In this document: one piece after another, positions 8,708 through 20,547 of the stretch | Layout: every line of letters starts with the position of its first letter | Numbering within the stretch: the stretch's first letter is position 1 | Notes under the pieces: model-generated | Databases searched by the model: none | Seen by the model: only the letters and a program-made list of their open reading frames with translations | What the model was told of the DNA's origin: nothing | Position numbers and translations under genes: made by a program | Assembly: GCF_003130705.1 (NCBI RefSeq) | Contig: NZ_CP021354.1 | Location: 4,712,001 to 4,776,000 of the forward strand | From: Rhodococcus oxybenzonivorans | GTDB lineage: Bacteria > Actinomycetota > Actinomycetes > Mycobacteriales > Mycobacteriaceae | Reading direction: 5' to 3' | DNA length: 64,000 bases

Positions 8708-11689
8708 TCAGCCCGCGATCACCTCGAGCGTCGAGCCGGTGCGTCCACGAATCACGTGGAGGCGACTGGGGATTCGCTGACGCATCTCGTCGACGTGGCT
8801 GACGATACCGACCACGCGACCACCGTCCCGTAGTTCGTCGAGCACGCCCATCACCGAGTCGAGCGTGTCGGCGTCGAGGGTGCCGAACCCTTCGTCGATG
8901 AACATGGTGTCGAGGACGACACCGCCGGACTCCGCCGCGACCACGTCGGCGAGTCCCAGGGCCAGCGACAGCGAGGCAAGAAACGACTCTCCGCCGGACA
9001 GCGTCTTCGCCGACCGCACCACGCCGGTGTAGTCGTCGCGGATATCGAGTCCGAGGCCACCACGACGCCCACGCGGGCCGGCCTCGTCGGTGTGGACGAA
9101 CGAGTAGCGGCCAGCGGACATCCGGCTCAACCGGGCGGACGCCGAGACCGCGACTTCCTCGAGCCGCGCAGCGAGCACATAGGAGCGCAGCGACATCTTG
9201 CGTGAGTTCTGACCACGACCGGCGATCACCTCGGCGAGGGCGGCCAGTTCCTCGTGTTCCGCCTGCATCGGGGCGATGGCCGCGGCCGCTCTCTCGAGCT
9301 GGCCGACGAAACGCTCGAGGTCGAGTAGTCGTCGTTCGGCTTCCGACGCCACCGCCACCGCGACGTCGACCGCCTCCGTTGCGGCGTCGTGTGCCTGCTG
9401 GACGGACACCAGGTCGACCGGCGCAGCATCCGCGACGGCGGCGATCTCCGGTTCGTCGAGTATTCGGCGGGCACCCACCTCGGCATCACGGGCAGCGGTG
9501 AGTCGGGCGTCGATTTCGTCCTGCCGGGCAACGGGACGCACCGCCGCCACCGCGTCGCTCGTTCGGTCGAATCCTGCTTCGCGAGCGAGTAGTTCGGCCT
9601 TCGCGGCCAGTTCCTGGGCTGAAGACTCGGCGGCTGCTCCCTCGTCCCGGGCGTCGAGCAGTTCGGACGCGGCGTCCGCCAGCACCGCGATGCGGGCGCG
9701 GCGGGCCGCGGGACTCTCGTCCTCGCCTGCGGCCTCACGCACCCGCGCCCGGATCTCCTCGAGCTGCGCAGCACCCGAGGTGAGTTTCTCGGCGACGGTT
9801 GCAGCCTCGACCGCAAGGTCGTGCGAATGAGTGTGCAGTTGCGTCTCACGGTCGCGGAGCTCACCGAGATGGCGGGCCCGCGACGCGGCCTGCTCGCTGA
9901 GGTCGCTCGCATGGCGCAGTGCCGCCTCCGCGGAGGCGAGTTCGGCCCCGAGGTGGTCGGCGTCGCCGTCCCCGCAACGCTGGACCAGAACGTCGATTGT
10001 GCGGTCTGCCGTTGCCAGAGCCTCCGCCGCGGTGTTCATCTTCGCGGCGGCCTTCTGTTCCGCTGCGAGGGCCGCATCCTCATCGGCCTTGGTGACCGAC
10101 AGTTCGGACTCCGCCGCGGGGTCGGGGTGCTCCACCGAACCGCACACCTGACACGGTTGACCGTCCTCGAGCGTGCCCGCGAGTTCGGCGGCCATCCCCA
10201 GAATCCGGCGCTGCAGGAGAGTCAGCCAGTGTTCGCGCGCATCCTGGTGCGTTCGCCGGGCGTCGAGCACGGCGCGCTCGAGTGCGTCGCGCCGGTCACG
10301 GCACTGCCGAAGCTCGACGGCGGCCGCGGCGGCGTCGGCCGCGCGAGCACGAACATCCTCGAGCCCCGGCAACGACACACGAGCATTCTCGGCCTCGTCG
10401 AGCGCTCGCTCCGCGACCCGAATAGCGCCGGGCAGCTCCTCACGTTCGCGGGTAAGCTCCGCGCGGGTGTCGGCCAGCCCGACTTCCCGGGCGCGCAGCC
10501 GGCCGAGTTCGACTTCGAGCCGGTCCCCCACTTTCGCCTCTGCGAGCACACCGTCGAGGCGGACGACATCGTCGCGCCACGACCGGATGCAGGTTCGAAG
10601 ATGTTCACGCTCTTCACTGTTCGGCGGCCACGACAATTGCTCGACCACCTCGGCGCCACCTGCCGTCGAACACAGCCGGTCTGCGATGGCGGCAACCCGT
10701 CGCGCCGCGGTCGCCGCCTTGTCGCGGGCAGCGTTCGCTTCGCGGACGACGACGGCAACCGGCTCCGCCCGCCGCGCTGCGGCGACCTCGGCGGCGAGAA
10801 CCGCCCGTTCCGAAGCTCCGGCCTCGTAGGCGGCGAGTTCGGCTTCTGCCCGGGCACGCCGTTTCTGGAGTTCGAGGATTCGGCGCGCCTGCGCCAGAGC
10901 ATCTCGCGTCAGGGCCGCGTCCGACTTGACCTTCTCGAGCTCATCGACGGCAACATCGCGGGTGGCGCGCGCCTCTTCCTCCAGTTTGTGCGCCCACGTG
11001 ACAGGATCGGCGTCCGCACCGCCCTCGATACCGGCTGCCGTGGCGACCTTGGCGATCAGCACGTCGATGGAACGCTGATGCTCGTCCAGGTCATGAGCGC
11101 TCGCTCGCCGCCGATTCAGGAACCACTCCTCCACCGTCCCGAACCGCGTGGTGTCGAACAACCGCTCGAGGAGCTGTCCGCGTTCTTCGTTGTCGGCACG
11201 CAGGAAGCGGGCGAACTCGCCCTGTGGGAGGAGAACCACCTGAAAGAACTGGTCGGCGCTCATCCCCATCAACCGGCCGATCTCTTCGGCGATGTCGGGG
11301 ATTCGGGACAGGTGTTCTCCTCGCCCGTCCAGCCACGTGAGGGTCGCTTTGGCGTTCTCCTTGATCGTTCCCGAACCTCGACGTTTCGGGCGTTCGAATT
11401 CGGGACTGCGGACCAGCCGGAGGCGGCGACCGGAAATGGTCACTTCGAGTGTCACTGTCGGCACGGAGCCCGCCTGCGCATGGTCGGAGAGGAGCCTTTT
11501 CCCGTCCTTGCGTGCGCCGGGAACGGTGCCGTACAGCGCGAAGGCCACCGCATCGAGCACCGTGGTCTTGCCCGCACCGGTTTGCCCGTGCAACAGAAAG
11601 AGGCCGTCGGCGCCGAGTCGGTCGAAATCGACCTCGACCGAATTCGCGAACGGTCCGAACGCTTCGACTTCGAGTCGATGCAGTCTCAT
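8708..11689 (-). CDS. sbcC: Exonuclease SbcC (Rad50-like SMC ATPase)
   Basis: A 993-aa SMC-type ATPase, the partner of SbcD in an ATP-driven nuclease that opens hairpins and DNA ends. Walker A GQTGAGKT is at residues 35-42. Long coiled coils are rich in Ala/Glu/Arg. The zinc-hook CQVC is at 513-516, the ABC signature LSGGES at 897-902, and a Walker B region with FIDEGFGTLD follows. The start at 11689 overlaps the sbcD stop by 4 bp (ATGA). A longer frame up to 11986 would only add residues antisense-like to sbcD and is rejected. The usual SbcC length is about 1000. Confidence 0.95.
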   Translation of the reverse strand: MRLHRLEVEAFGPFANSVEVDFDRLGADGLFLLHGQTGAGKTTVLDAVAFALYGTVPGARKDGKRLLSDHAQAGSVPTVTLEVTISGRRLRLVRSPEFERPKRRGSGTIKENAKATLTWLDGRGEHLSRIPDIAEEIGRLMGMSADQFFQVVLLPQGEFARFLRADNEERGQLLERLFDTTRFGTVEEWFLNRRRASAHDLDEHQRSIDVLIAKVATAAGIEGGADADPVTWAHKLEEEARATRDVAVDELEKVKSDAALTRDALAQARRILELQKRRARAEAELAAYEAGASERAVLAAEVAAARRAEPVAVVVREANAARDKAATAARRVAAIADRLCSTAGGAEVVEQLSWPPNSEEREHLRTCIRSWRDDVVRLDGVLAEAKVGDRLEVELGRLRAREVGLADTRAELTREREELPGAIRVAERALDEAENARVSLPGLEDVRARAADAAAAAVELRQCRDRRDALERAVLDARRTHQDAREHWLTLLQRRILGMAAELAGTLEDGQPCQVCGSVEHPDPAAESELSVTKADEDAALAAEQKAAAKMNTAAEALATADRTIDVLVQRCGDGDADHLGAELASAEAALRHASDLSEQAASRARHLGELRDRETQLHTHSHDLAVEAATVAEKLTSGAAQLEEIRARVREAAGEDESPAARRARIAVLADAASELLDARDEGAAAESSAQELAAKAELLAREAGFDRTSDAVAAVRPVARQDEIDARLTAARDAEVGARRILDEPEIAAVADAAPVDLVSVQQAHDAATEAVDVAVAVASEAERRLLDLERFVGQLERAAAAIAPMQAEHEELAALAEVIAGRGQNSRKMSLRSYVLAARLEEVAVSASARLSRMSAGRYSFVHTDEAGPRGRRGGLGLDIRDDYTGVVRSAKTLSGGESFLASLSLALGLADVVAAESGGVVLDTMFIDEGFGTLDADTLDSVMGVLDELRDGGRVVGIVSHVDEMRQRIPSRLHVIRGRTGSTLEVIAG

Positions 11690-12870
11690 GCCGACTGTTC
11701 CAGCACCACGACCCCGGCCGTGTCTTCCCCGGCACGGTCGGCATGGCCGAGCGCGGCCTCCACGAGGCGGACCTCGCGCGGGGACGGCTCGCTGCGCACA
11801 TCGGTCAGGAAGCTGCGGGTGATCTGCACGTCGCTGCGCCCGTGTACCTTCTCGCGATACCGCAAATCCTCGGTGCCTGCCGGTCGCTGCCATTCCAGGT
11901 GGACGGCGAACGGAAATCGGGTCTGCAGAGAGCGCATGGCGTCGACGGGGCGCTGTGGATCGGTGAGGACCGCCGATACGTAGCACTCCTCCGCATCCTC
12001 GAAATGCTCGCCTTCGAGTAATTCTTCCAGGGTGCCGGTGAGCTGTCGTAGCCCGCGGACCACGGGCAGATCCACCCGCTCGACACGCCGGAGCCCATCC
12101 ACCGCAAGGTCGACCAGGAAGACGGCCTTGCGGTGGGTGCGTTCACCGAAGGAGTACGGCAGCGGCGACCCCGAGTACCGAATGTGCTCGGCCAGCGTCT
12201 GCGGTGAGTGCAGGTGGCCCAGCGCGACGTAGTCGACCCCACCGAACGCCGACGCCGACACGGTCTCGACCCCACCGACCGAGATGGACCGCTCCGACCC
12301 TGTGGCCTCTGCCCCCACCACGAAGGCATGCGCCAGCACGACCGACCTCGGACCCGGTGCATCGGCGGCCCTGACGTCGAGGTCGGCGCGCACTCGATCC
12401 ATGGCCGCATCGAGAATGTCCGCGTGCGATCGGGCAGCGGGGACGCCGAGCTGAGTGCGGGTGATCTCCGGTTCCAGGTAGGGAATCCCGTAGAACGCGA
12501 CGGGACCGTGCTCGTCGTCCAGCACGACGGGGGAGGTGATGCCGGCCACCGTGGTCATCAAGTGCAGACCGCCCGCCCGGGAGAAGGCGGCGCCCGCGCC
12601 CAGCCTCGCGGCGGAGTCGTGGTTGCCGGATGTGGCGATGATGACGGCACCGGCGTCGCGGATCTCTTCGAAACCGCGGTTGCACACAGTGACGGCGTCC
12701 GCACTGGGAATCGAGCGGTCGTACACGTCCCCGGGAACGACCACGACGTCCACCGAGTACTCGCGGACCAGCGCGGCGATCGAGTCGAGAACCCGGGACT
12801 GATCGGCGAGCAGATCCACTCCGTGGAACGTGCGTCCGATGTGCCAGTCCGACGTGTGCAGGATCCTCAT
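11686..12870 (-). CDS. sbcD: Exonuclease subunit SbcD (Mre11-like)
   Basis: A 394-aa calcineurin-like phosphoesterase, nuclease subunit of SbcCD. Metal-binding motifs are in order: DWH (D8, H10), GDVYD (D48, D51), GNHD (82-85), an AH motif mid-protein and GHLH. ATG 12870 gives MRILHTSDWHIG, the canonical N-terminus, so the upstream in-frame extension to 12993 is not used. It is cotranscribed with sbcC (4-bp overlap). It is divergent from a DUF6542 membrane gene across 196 bp. Confidence 0.95.
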   Translation of the reverse strand: MRILHTSDWHIGRTFHGVDLLADQSRVLDSIAALVREYSVDVVVVPGDVYDRSIPSADAVTVCNRGFEEIRDAGAVIIATSGNHDSAARLGAGAAFSRAGGLHLMTTVAGITSPVVLDDEHGPVAFYGIPYLEPEITRTQLGVPAARSHADILDAAMDRVRADLDVRAADAPGPRSVVLAHAFVVGAEATGSERSISVGGVETVSASAFGGVDYVALGHLHSPQTLAEHIRYSGSPLPYSFGERTHRKAVFLVDLAVDGLRRVERVDLPVVRGLRQLTGTLEELLEGEHFEDAEECYVSAVLTDPQRPVDAMRSLQTRFPFAVHLEWQRPAGTEDLRYREKVHGRSDVQITRSFLTDVRSEPSPREVRLVEAALGHADRAGEDTAGVVVLEQSA

Positions 12871-13066
12871 GTCTCGGACGGTAGAGCACGGTGCCGACAA
12901 ATCCCGAACACCCCCGCCGCGTGGCGGGAAACCGATCGGCGGCGCCCGGACAGAGGGCGACCTCGTACCGCCGATTCGTGAGGAACGGCACAATTACCGT
13001 GCGAGTCCGGTCTCCGACCGGTCACGCCAACGGCGATAGTCGACATGTTGCCGCTACTGTCGTTGT

Positions 13067-13942
13067 GTGTCTGCAACCCAACGTGCTCGCTCCGGGGTGC
13101 CGCTCGATCGGCAGTCGATTGTCGGGTCGGTTCCCGGTCTCCCCTGGTGGGGTGTCATTCTTCTGGCCGTCGGAGTCACCTGTCTCGGGTTCGTGGCCGA
13201 TGCGGCCGGCGGGAGCGAACTCACAGCGGCGTTCTCGACGTTCTATTTCCTCGGCTGCGTCCTCGCCGTGGTGGCTGCCGGCAACAGCGCCCTCTTCACC
13301 GCCATCGTGCAACCGCCGCTGATCCTGTTCGTCGGCGTACCGCTGGGCCAGAGCCTGATCGCGGAGGAGAACAGCACAGCCCTGCGGGACCTCGCCATCA
13401 ATGTCGCGTACCCGCTGGTCAACCGGTTTCCGATCATGCTGGCCGCCACAGTCGTCGTCCTGGTGATCGGCGGGCTGCGGCTCTTCCTCCTCCAGCAGCG
13501 TCGAACTGGGCCCGCCCGTACGTCGGAACGGCGCCGCACGCCTCGTTCGGTACGCGAGGGCACGCGCACCCGTCGAACCGCACCGGACGCCGACGAGTCG
13601 GCCACGAGGTTGCGGCAGAGGCGTTCCGCCCGGGAGCACCCTCGCTCCTCGGCGCGGCGGGCCGACAGCCCGCCTCCGCGTCGGTCGGCGTCTTCGGGCC
13701 GCCCCACTCCCCCGCCACCGGTATCCGACAGAATCTCGCAGGCACCCCGCTCTACCCAGGTACCGCGCAGCGCACAGCCGCCCCGGTCCACTGAAGCACC
13801 GCGATCGGCACAGACACCGCGATCGACCCCGCAGCGGCCGACGGCCCGCTACCGTTCCACCGACGTGCCTGCTCACCCGATTCCTCAGGTGCGCTATCGG
13901 GACCGCTACGAACCACCGTTCGAGACGGAGCAGCCCCGCTGA
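13067..13942 (+). CDS. DUF6542-type membrane protein with low-complexity tail
   Basis: A 291-aa protein. Four predicted membrane helices lie at about residues 27-45, 55-74, 76-95 and 121-142. A long, very basic Arg/Pro/Ser tail follows. The tail contains a degenerate repeat of a PRS-x-x-x unit (APRSTQ, VPRSAQ, PPRSTE, APRSAQ, TPRST). The N-terminal half matches the actinobacterial DUF6542 group found beside ispH. Its function is unknown. A positively charged disordered tail at the membrane could bind nucleic acid or anionic lipid, but this is speculation. Start GTG 13067 (VSATQRARS) is the best-supported start. It converges with ispH 21 bp downstream. Confidence 0.75.
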   Translation: MSATQRARSGVPLDRQSIVGSVPGLPWWGVILLAVGVTCLGFVADAAGGSELTAAFSTFYFLGCVLAVVAAGNSALFTAIVQPPLILFVGVPLGQSLIAEENSTALRDLAINVAYPLVNRFPIMLAATVVVLVIGGLRLFLLQQRRTGPARTSERRRTPRSVREGTRTRRTAPDADESATRLRQRRSAREHPRSSARRADSPPPRRSASSGRPTPPPPVSDRISQAPRSTQVPRSAQPPRSTEAPRSAQTPRSTPQRPTARYRSTDVPAHPIPQVRYRDRYEPPFETEQPR

Positions 13943-13963
13943 CCCCGGGCGCCCGGCACGGTG

Positions 13964-14971
13964 TCAGTGCCGGGCGGCGCGAAGCTCCCGGGGGAGCGCG
14001 AAGACAAGTGTCTCGTTGGCAGTCGTGACCGGCTGGACGTCGTGGAACCCGTGCTCGGCCAGTAGGTCGATCACACCGCGCACGAGAATTTCCGGTACCG
14101 AGGCGCCGGAAGTGATGCCGACCGTGCGAACACCGTCGAGCCACGCCGGATCCACCTCACGGGCGAAGTCGACGAGGTACGACGCTTTCGCGCCGGCTCC
14201 GAGAGCCACCTCGACGAGGCGCACCGAGTTGGACGAGTTGCGGGAGCCCACCACGATCACCAGATCGCACTCGGGGGCCATCGCCTTGACCGCCACCTGA
14301 CGGTTCTGGGTGGCGTAGCAGATGTCGTCGCTGGGCGGATCCTGCAGGTGGGGGAACTTCTCCCGGAGCCGCGCCACGGTCTGCATGGTCTCGTCGACGC
14401 TCAGCGTGGTCTGCGACAGCCAGATGACCTTCGACTCGTCGCGGACCGAGACGGCATCCACCGACTCGGGTCCGTCGACCAGTTGCACATGGTCGGGGGC
14501 TTCGCCGGCAGTGCCTTCCACTTCCTCGTGGCCCTCGTGGCCGATGAGGAGAATGTCGTAGTCGTCGCGGGCGAACCGTTTCGCTTCCTGGTGCACCTTG
14601 GTGACCAGTGGACACGTCGCATCGATGGTGCGGAGATTGCGGGCTGCGGCCGACTCGTGCACGGCCGGTGACACACCGTGCGCAGAGAATACGAGCAACG
14701 CACCCTCGGGCACCTCGTCGGTTTCGTCGACGAAGATCACGCCGCGCTCGGTGAGCGTTTCCACCACGTGGCGGTTGTGCACGATTTCTTTGCGGACGTA
14801 GATCGGGGCGCCGTGCTTCTCCAGCGCCTTCTCGACCGTTTCGACAGCGCGGTCGACGCCGGCGCAGTACCCGCGGGGTTCGGCGAGCAGCACTCGCTTC
14901 TCACCGCTCGCATGCACTCCCGAATCTGCCGAACGTGTGATACCCACATTGAGTGGAACAGCCGAAGACAT
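13964..14971 (-). CDS. ispH: 4-hydroxy-3-methylbut-2-enyl diphosphate reductase
   Basis: 335 aa. Last step of the MEP isoprenoid pathway: reduces HMBPP to IPP and DMAPP using a 4Fe-4S cluster. The three cluster cysteines are seen as GYCAGVDRA (C36), DATCPLV (C120) and ICYATQNRQ (C218). The HGVSP motif and the catalytic glutamate region [11 protein letters not shown] (about residue 150) are intact. About 25 N-terminal residues precede the conserved core. It is divergent from the lipid-droplet protein and xseAB genes across 142 bp, the same neighbourhood as mycobacterial lytB2. The uppS gene at 29 kb uses products of this pathway. Confidence 0.97.
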   Translation of the reverse strand: MSSAVPLNVGITRSADSGVHASGEKRVLLAEPRGYCAGVDRAVETVEKALEKHGAPIYVRKEIVHNRHVVETLTERGVIFVDETDEVPEGALLVFSAHGVSPAVHESAAARNLRTIDATCPLVTKVHQEAKRFARDDYDILLIGHEGHEEVEGTAGEAPDHVQLVDGPESVDAVSVRDESKVIWLSQTTLSVDETMQTVARLREKFPHLQDPPSDDICYATQNRQVAVKAMAPECDLVIVVGSRNSSNSVRLVEVALGAGAKASYLVDFAREVDPAWLDGVRTVGITSGASVPEILVRGVIDLLAEHGFHDVQPVTTANETLVFALPRELRAARH

Positions 14972-15113
14972 GGTTCCAGCGTACGGGTCGCCCCCCGGCT
15001 AAGACACTTTCGCCGGGCCTCCGGAGGGGTACTGTGCGCGTCATCGAGTCGAGTCGTCCACGCTGTGGGCACGTCGGCTACCCAAACGTGCCGATGTCAG
15101 GCAGGCTGTGAGC

Positions 15114-15734
15114 ATGATTCGTCCCCCGTTCGTGGCGCGCGTCGCCGCTGGAATCGCCGTGACGGCCGTCGAAGAAGCAAGGAGGCTGCCCACGACGGCG
15201 GTCACTCTGCCGATGACTGCGGTCAGCCAGGTGCTGCAGACCACGATGCGTGTCCAGCAGACCATGACGGCGCTGGCCATCAAGGGTGACCAGGCTTTTG
15301 CCCTCATCCACTGGTCGCACGACGAAGAGCAGCCGTCCTGGGCGGTGTTCGACGAGGACACCGACGGAGAACCCGACATCGAGGACGCGCCGGACGATCG
15401 TCCCGCCGGGCCCGGCCGCTTCGCGCTGTACTCCCTCAGCCCTCAGGGTGACGACCTCGCAGAGAAGTCCACCGCCCCCACCGGCCCGAAGGCTCCGAGT
15501 ACCAACGGTGTGGCGAAGACCACGACCCCGAAGCCCGCCTCCGCAGTCGCCGAACCCGAGATCGCCGCCTACCTCGACTATTCGTCGCTGACCCTTGCCC
15601 AGTTGCGGGCCCGCCTGCGCTCGCTGTCCGTCGAGGACCTGACAGCGCTGCTGGACTACGAGACGGCGACCCTTGCCAGGGCACCCTTCCTGACCATGCT
15701 GACCAATCGCATCACCACCGCCAAGGCCAAGTGA
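15114..15734 (+). CDS. Lipid droplet-associated protein family (Rv1109c-like)
   Basis: 206 aa. The N-terminal ~70 residues form an amphipathic, Ala/Val/Thr-rich stretch ([20 protein letters not shown]). An acidic middle, a Pro/Thr linker and a conserved C-terminal helical domain ([19 protein letters not shown]) follow. It belongs to the actinobacterial group annotated as lipid droplet-associated, always beside xseA; that naming is from recall of the family. Start is ATG 15114, or GTG 15108 two codons earlier; both share the AGGCAGG leader. Its stop overlaps the xseA start as GTGA, so it is probably coupled to exonuclease VII. Lipid-droplet coating fits an oleaginous Rhodococcus, but the role is inferred. 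Confidence 0.7.
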   Translation: MIRPPFVARVAAGIAVTAVEEARRLPTTAVTLPMTAVSQVLQTTMRVQQTMTALAIKGDQAFALIHWSHDEEQPSWAVFDEDTDGEPDIEDAPDDRPAGPGRFALYSLSPQGDDLAEKSTAPTGPKAPSTNGVAKTTTPKPASAVAEPEIAAYLDYSSLTLAQLRARLRSLSVEDLTALLDYETATLARAPFLTMLTNRITTAKAK

Positions 15735-16987
15735 CTTCCGCCCAGTCCCGCGCAGCCAGTACAGCACCGAGTACCGCCGACAAACCGTGGCCGGTTCGCA
15801 CCGTCTCGGCCAAGGTCGCACAGTGGATCGACCGGCTCGGGAGTGTGTGGGTCGAGGGTCAGATCACCCAGATCAATGCCCGTCCCGGTACCCGGACGGC
15901 GTTTCTCGTGCTGCGCGATCCGTCCGTCGACATGTCCCTCTCCGTGACGTGCTCACCTCAGCTGCTGCAGAACTCCCCTGTCCCCCTCACCGAGGGCAGT
16001 CGGGTGGTGATGTTCGGGAAGTTGTCGTTCTACACCGGCCGCGGATCGGTGTCGCTGCGAGTGACCGAGATCCGCGCGGTCGGAATCGGCGAACTCCTCG
16101 CGCGGATAGAGAGGCTGCGCGCGCTTCTGGCCGCGGAGGGCCTGTTCGACCCCCGGCTCAAGCGCCCGCTGCCCTTCCTTCCCGGGACCGTCGGCCTGAT
16201 CACCGGCCGAGCAAGTGCCGCCGAGCACGATGTCCTCAGCGTGGCGCAGCGCCGCTGGCCGGCCGTCCGGTTCGAGATTCGTAACACCCCGGTGCAGGGC
16301 GTCACCGCAGTGCCGCAGATTCTCGACGCGTTGAAGGAACTCGACGCCGATCCGCACGTGGATGTGATCATTCTGGCCCGCGGCGGCGGAAGCGTGGAGG
16401 ACCTGCTGCCGTTCTCCGACGAGACCCTCTGCCGGGCGATCGTCGCGTGCACCACCCCGATAGTCAGTGCCATCGGACACGAGCCCGATAGCCCGCTCAG
16501 CGATCACGTCGCCGATCTGCGCGCCGCTACCCCCACGGACGCCGCCAAACGGGTGGTCCCGGACGCTGTCGCCGAGCAGGCGCTGGTCAGCGAGCTGCGC
16601 TCACGCAGTGCGGCGGCGCTGCGGAATTGGGTACAGCGCGAATCCCACCTGATCTCCCAGCTGCGGAGCCGGCCGGTGCTCGCCGATCCGGTGCGCGCTC
16701 TCGACGAGCGGGGCGACGAGGTCGAGCGACTGCGCGAGGCGGGCCGCCGCGACATCACCAGGGCAATCGCCGCGGAGAGCACCACGATCGAGCACCTGCG
16801 GGCACGGTTGACCACCCTCGGACCCGCGGCCACGCTCGCCCGCGGCTATTCCGTCGTTCAGCGGATCGTGCCCGACGGCGATCCCGAGGTACTGCGTTCG
16901 GTCGACGACGCCCCGCCGGGCACCCAGATTCGCGTTCGAGTCGCCGACGGCGCAATCCGTGCCGCGGTGATGGGAAAGGACAAGTAG
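15731..16987 (+). CDS. xseA: Exodeoxyribonuclease VII large subunit
   Basis: 418 aa. Has an N-terminal OB-fold (residues ~15-110, [15 protein letters not shown]) and a catalytic core with [16 protein letters not shown] and the [15 protein letters not shown] motif. [17 protein letters not shown] follows, then a helical C-terminus. Exonuclease VII degrades single-stranded DNA from both ends into short oligonucleotides. The GTG start overlaps the stop of the preceding gene by 4 bp, and xseB starts 3 bp after its stop, so the three genes form one operon. Confidence 0.96.
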   Translation: MTSAQSRAASTAPSTADKPWPVRTVSAKVAQWIDRLGSVWVEGQITQINARPGTRTAFLVLRDPSVDMSLSVTCSPQLLQNSPVPLTEGSRVVMFGKLSFYTGRGSVSLRVTEIRAVGIGELLARIERLRALLAAEGLFDPRLKRPLPFLPGTVGLITGRASAAEHDVLSVAQRRWPAVRFEIRNTPVQGVTAVPQILDALKELDADPHVDVIILARGGGSVEDLLPFSDETLCRAIVACTTPIVSAIGHEPDSPLSDHVADLRAATPTDAAKRVVPDAVAEQALVSELRSRSAAALRNWVQRESHLISQLRSRPVLADPVRALDERGDEVERLREAGRRDITRAIAAESTTIEHLRARLTTLGPAATLARGYSVVQRIVPDGDPEVLRSVDDAPPGTQIRVRVADGAIRAAVMGKDK

Positions 16988-16990
16988 GAC

Positions 16991-17218
16991 ATGAGCAACA
17001 ACGGGAACGACACCGACATCGCGGAGCTCGGTTACGAGGCGGCGCGTGACGAACTCGTCGACGTGGTCAAGGTGCTCGAACAAGGTGGCCTCGACCTCGA
17101 CGCGTCACTCGCCCTGTGGGAGCGCGGGGAGGCTCTCGCGAAGCGGTGCGAGGAGCACCTCGCGGGAGCCCGCAAGCGCGTCGAGACTGCGCTCGCGCAC
17201 GCCGACGACGAGAGCTGA
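16991..17218 (+). CDS. xseB: Exodeoxyribonuclease VII small subunit
   Basis: A 75-aa helical protein, typical XseB length. It shows the family pattern [35 protein letters not shown], followed by the C-terminal helix [13 protein letters not shown] (read as short segments; positions ~10-66). Several copies coat each XseA subunit. The start lies 3 bp after the xseA stop. It converges with a DUF4245 gene whose stop is 14 bp away, with no obvious long hairpin between them. Confidence 0.95.
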   Translation: MSNNGNDTDIAELGYEAARDELVDVVKVLEQGGLDLDASLALWERGEALAKRCEEHLAGARKRVETALAHADDES

Positions 17219-17232
17219 CGAATCGGCTGCGA

Positions 17233-17802
17233 TCAAGCCGGGAGGATCGGGGCTTCGGCCGCGGCCGTGGTGAGCTGCTCGAATGCCTCCGGTGAGGCGC
17301 TGCCCGTCACGACGAGCCGGACGTCGCCGAAGTCGGAGACCCAGATCGGTTCGACTCCCTCACCGCCGTACACGATCCACGTATGACCTGCGATCTCTTC
17401 TGTACCGGTGGCCGTCCGCGGACCACCGGCCACAAAGGGCACCAGCACGGTTTCGAGCGCGTTGCTCTGCGTCAGCTGGATGTACCGACCGGCCGGCGTG
17501 ATGAAGCCGACGGTGCTGGAGTCGCCGCCGCCGTCACCACTGACGATGCTGCGGCTCCCCGAGTTGGGTGTCCAGCCCTCGGGCGTCTCCGGCTGCCGAA
17601 CCGGGAACGGAAGATCGTTCGCGTCGTACTTCAGCGCAGCGTCGATGTCGAAGCTGGGAATCGGCCCGGTCGTGGGACCGCCGGGGCTGAACGTGCACTG
17701 GCTGGCGATACCGGCGATCAGCACGCAGAACAGGACAAGGGGTACGAGCGACCACACCATGTCGCGGTTGTTGTGCAGGATGCGCGGTTTATCGGATGCC
17801 AC
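17233..17802 (-). CDS. DUF4245 membrane-anchored protein
   Basis: A 189-aa protein with start GTG 17802 ([15 protein letters not shown]). One N-terminal membrane helix spans residues ~15-33, followed by an extracytoplasmic domain. Features of DUF4245 are [34 protein letters not shown], and a C-terminal [15 protein letters not shown] segment. Function is unknown. The mycobacterial counterpart sits at the same place beside glpX. A 22-residue longer frame (to 17868) is possible but has no ribosome site and would approach the glpX promoter. Divergent from glpX. Confidence 0.85.
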   Translation of the reverse strand: MASDKPRILHNNRDMVWSLVPLVLFCVLIAGIASQCTFSPGGPTTGPIPSFDIDAALKYDANDLPFPVRQPETPEGWTPNSGSRSIVSGDGGGDSSTVGFITPAGRYIQLTQSNALETVLVPFVAGGPRTATGTEEIAGHTWIVYGGEGVEPIWVSDFGDVRLVVTGSASPEAFEQLTTAAAEAPILPA

Positions 17803-17993
17803 GCACACCAGTATCCAGGGTCGGCCCCCGAACGACGATTCTCGGTCCCCGATATGTCGCCCCAGCAACGCACGTCACACAACTTTCTGGGAGAATCAGC
17901 CCTGAGATTCACTCGACAGTCGGCGGCCGACAGGCCGACCGGCACAGCGTCGACGTACAACGTCGACCGGAACTGCATCAGGAGGCACTGCCC

Positions 17994-19034
17994 ATGACGG
18001 CCAGCACCACATCGAGACGCCGCGAGGCCCCGGACCGAAACCTTGCTCTCGAATTGGTCCGAGTCACCGAGGCTGGTGCAATGGCTGCCGGTCGCTGGGT
18101 CGGCCGTGGCGACAAGGAAGGTGGCGACGGCGCCGCCGTCGACGCCATGCGCCAGCTCGTGAGCTCGGTCTCGATGCGCGGTGTCGTGGTCATCGGCGAG
18201 GGCGAGAAGGACGAAGCCCCGATGCTGTTCAACGGCGAAGAGGTCGGCAACGGCGACGGCCCCGACTGCGACTTCGCGGTCGACCCGGTCGACGGAACCA
18301 CCCTGATGGCCAAGGGAATGCCCAATGCGATCGCTGTCCTCGCAGTCGCCGAGCGCGGCGCGATGTTCGACCCGTCCGCCGTGTTCTACATGGAGAAGAT
18401 CGCCGTCGGTCCCGACGCCGCCGATGTCATCGACATCACGGCGCCCGTTGCCGAGAACATCAAGCGTGTCGCGAAGGTCCGCAAGGCGTCTACCTCCGAC
18501 GTGACGGTCTGTATCCTCGACCGTCCGCGGCACGCCGGGCTCATCCAGGAAGTCCGGGACACCGGCGCCCGGATCCGTCTCATCTCCGACGGCGACGTCG
18601 CGGGTGCGATCGCCGCCGCGCGTCCGGAGTCGGGCACCGACATCTTGATCGGCACCGGTGGCACGCCCGAGGGCATCATCGCCGCCGCCGCCATGCGCTG
18701 TATGGGTGGTTCGCTGCAGGGCCGGCTGGCCCCGACCGACGACGCCGAGCGTCAGAAGGCCATCGACGCCGGTCACGACCTCGACCGTGTGCTGACCACC
18801 GAAGACCTGGTGTCCGGCGAGAACGTCTTCTTCTGCGCCACCGGTGTCACCGACGGCGACCTGCTGCGTGGTGTCCGCTACTACGGTGGCGGCGCGTCCA
18901 CCCAGTCCATCGTGATGCGATCCAAGTCGGGAACGGTCCGCATGATCGATGCGTACCACCGCCTCGAGAAGCTTCGTGAGTACTCGTCCGTCGACTTCGA
19001 CGGTGAGGACGGGGCGGTTCCGCCGTCCTTCTGA
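17994..19034 (+). CDS. glpX: Class II fructose-1,6-bisphosphatase
   Basis: 346 aa. Hydrolyses fructose-1,6-bisphosphate to fructose-6-phosphate, essential for gluconeogenesis when growing on lipids or acids. The metal-binding motifs GEGEKDEAP (68-76) and DPVDGTT (97-103) are present, as are GTGGTPEG and the substrate-binding ATGVTDG and GGASTQS segments. AGGAGG lies 9 bp before ATG 17994, which decides this start over an upstream in-frame extension to 17796. It is followed by a long hairpin and then fumC in the same direction. Confidence 0.96.
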   Translation: MTASTTSRRREAPDRNLALELVRVTEAGAMAAGRWVGRGDKEGGDGAAVDAMRQLVSSVSMRGVVVIGEGEKDEAPMLFNGEEVGNGDGPDCDFAVDPVDGTTLMAKGMPNAIAVLAVAERGAMFDPSAVFYMEKIAVGPDAADVIDITAPVAENIKRVAKVRKASTSDVTVCILDRPRHAGLIQEVRDTGARIRLISDGDVAGAIAAARPESGTDILIGTGGTPEGIIAAAAMRCMGGSLQGRLAPTDDAERQKAIDAGHDLDRVLTTEDLVSGENVFFCATGVTDGDLLRGVRYYGGGASTQSIVMRSKSGTVRMIDAYHRLEKLREYSSVDFDGEDGAVPPSF

Positions 19035-19044
19035 GCGCCTTCGC

Positions 19045-19094
19045 CGCCCGTGCGCCTTTCTGGTAGCTCCTGCAACCACAACGGCGCACGGGCG
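19045..19094 (+). terminator. Long intergenic hairpin after glpX
   Basis: Perfect 12-bp outer stem CGCCCGTGCGCC / GGCGCACGGGCG with a 26-nt interior that pairs partly again (CTGGTAG with CAACCA). There is no T-tract. It lies 10 bp after the glpX stop and before fumC. The CCCGTG...CACGGG ends resemble the three compound palindromes described elsewhere in this window. Confidence 0.6.
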
Positions 19095-19125
19095 CGCAGC
19101 GTCCGGAAGTGGCAATGTTTGACCC

Positions 19126-20529
<1,404 letters not shown>

Positions 20530-20547
20530 CCTCCAGCCAGACATGAC

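Noticed and set aside
9821..11983. 720-aa open frame opposite sbcC
   Set aside because: GC-rich third positions of sbcC create open antisense frames; no domain is recognisable and sbcC motifs are all intact on the other strand.
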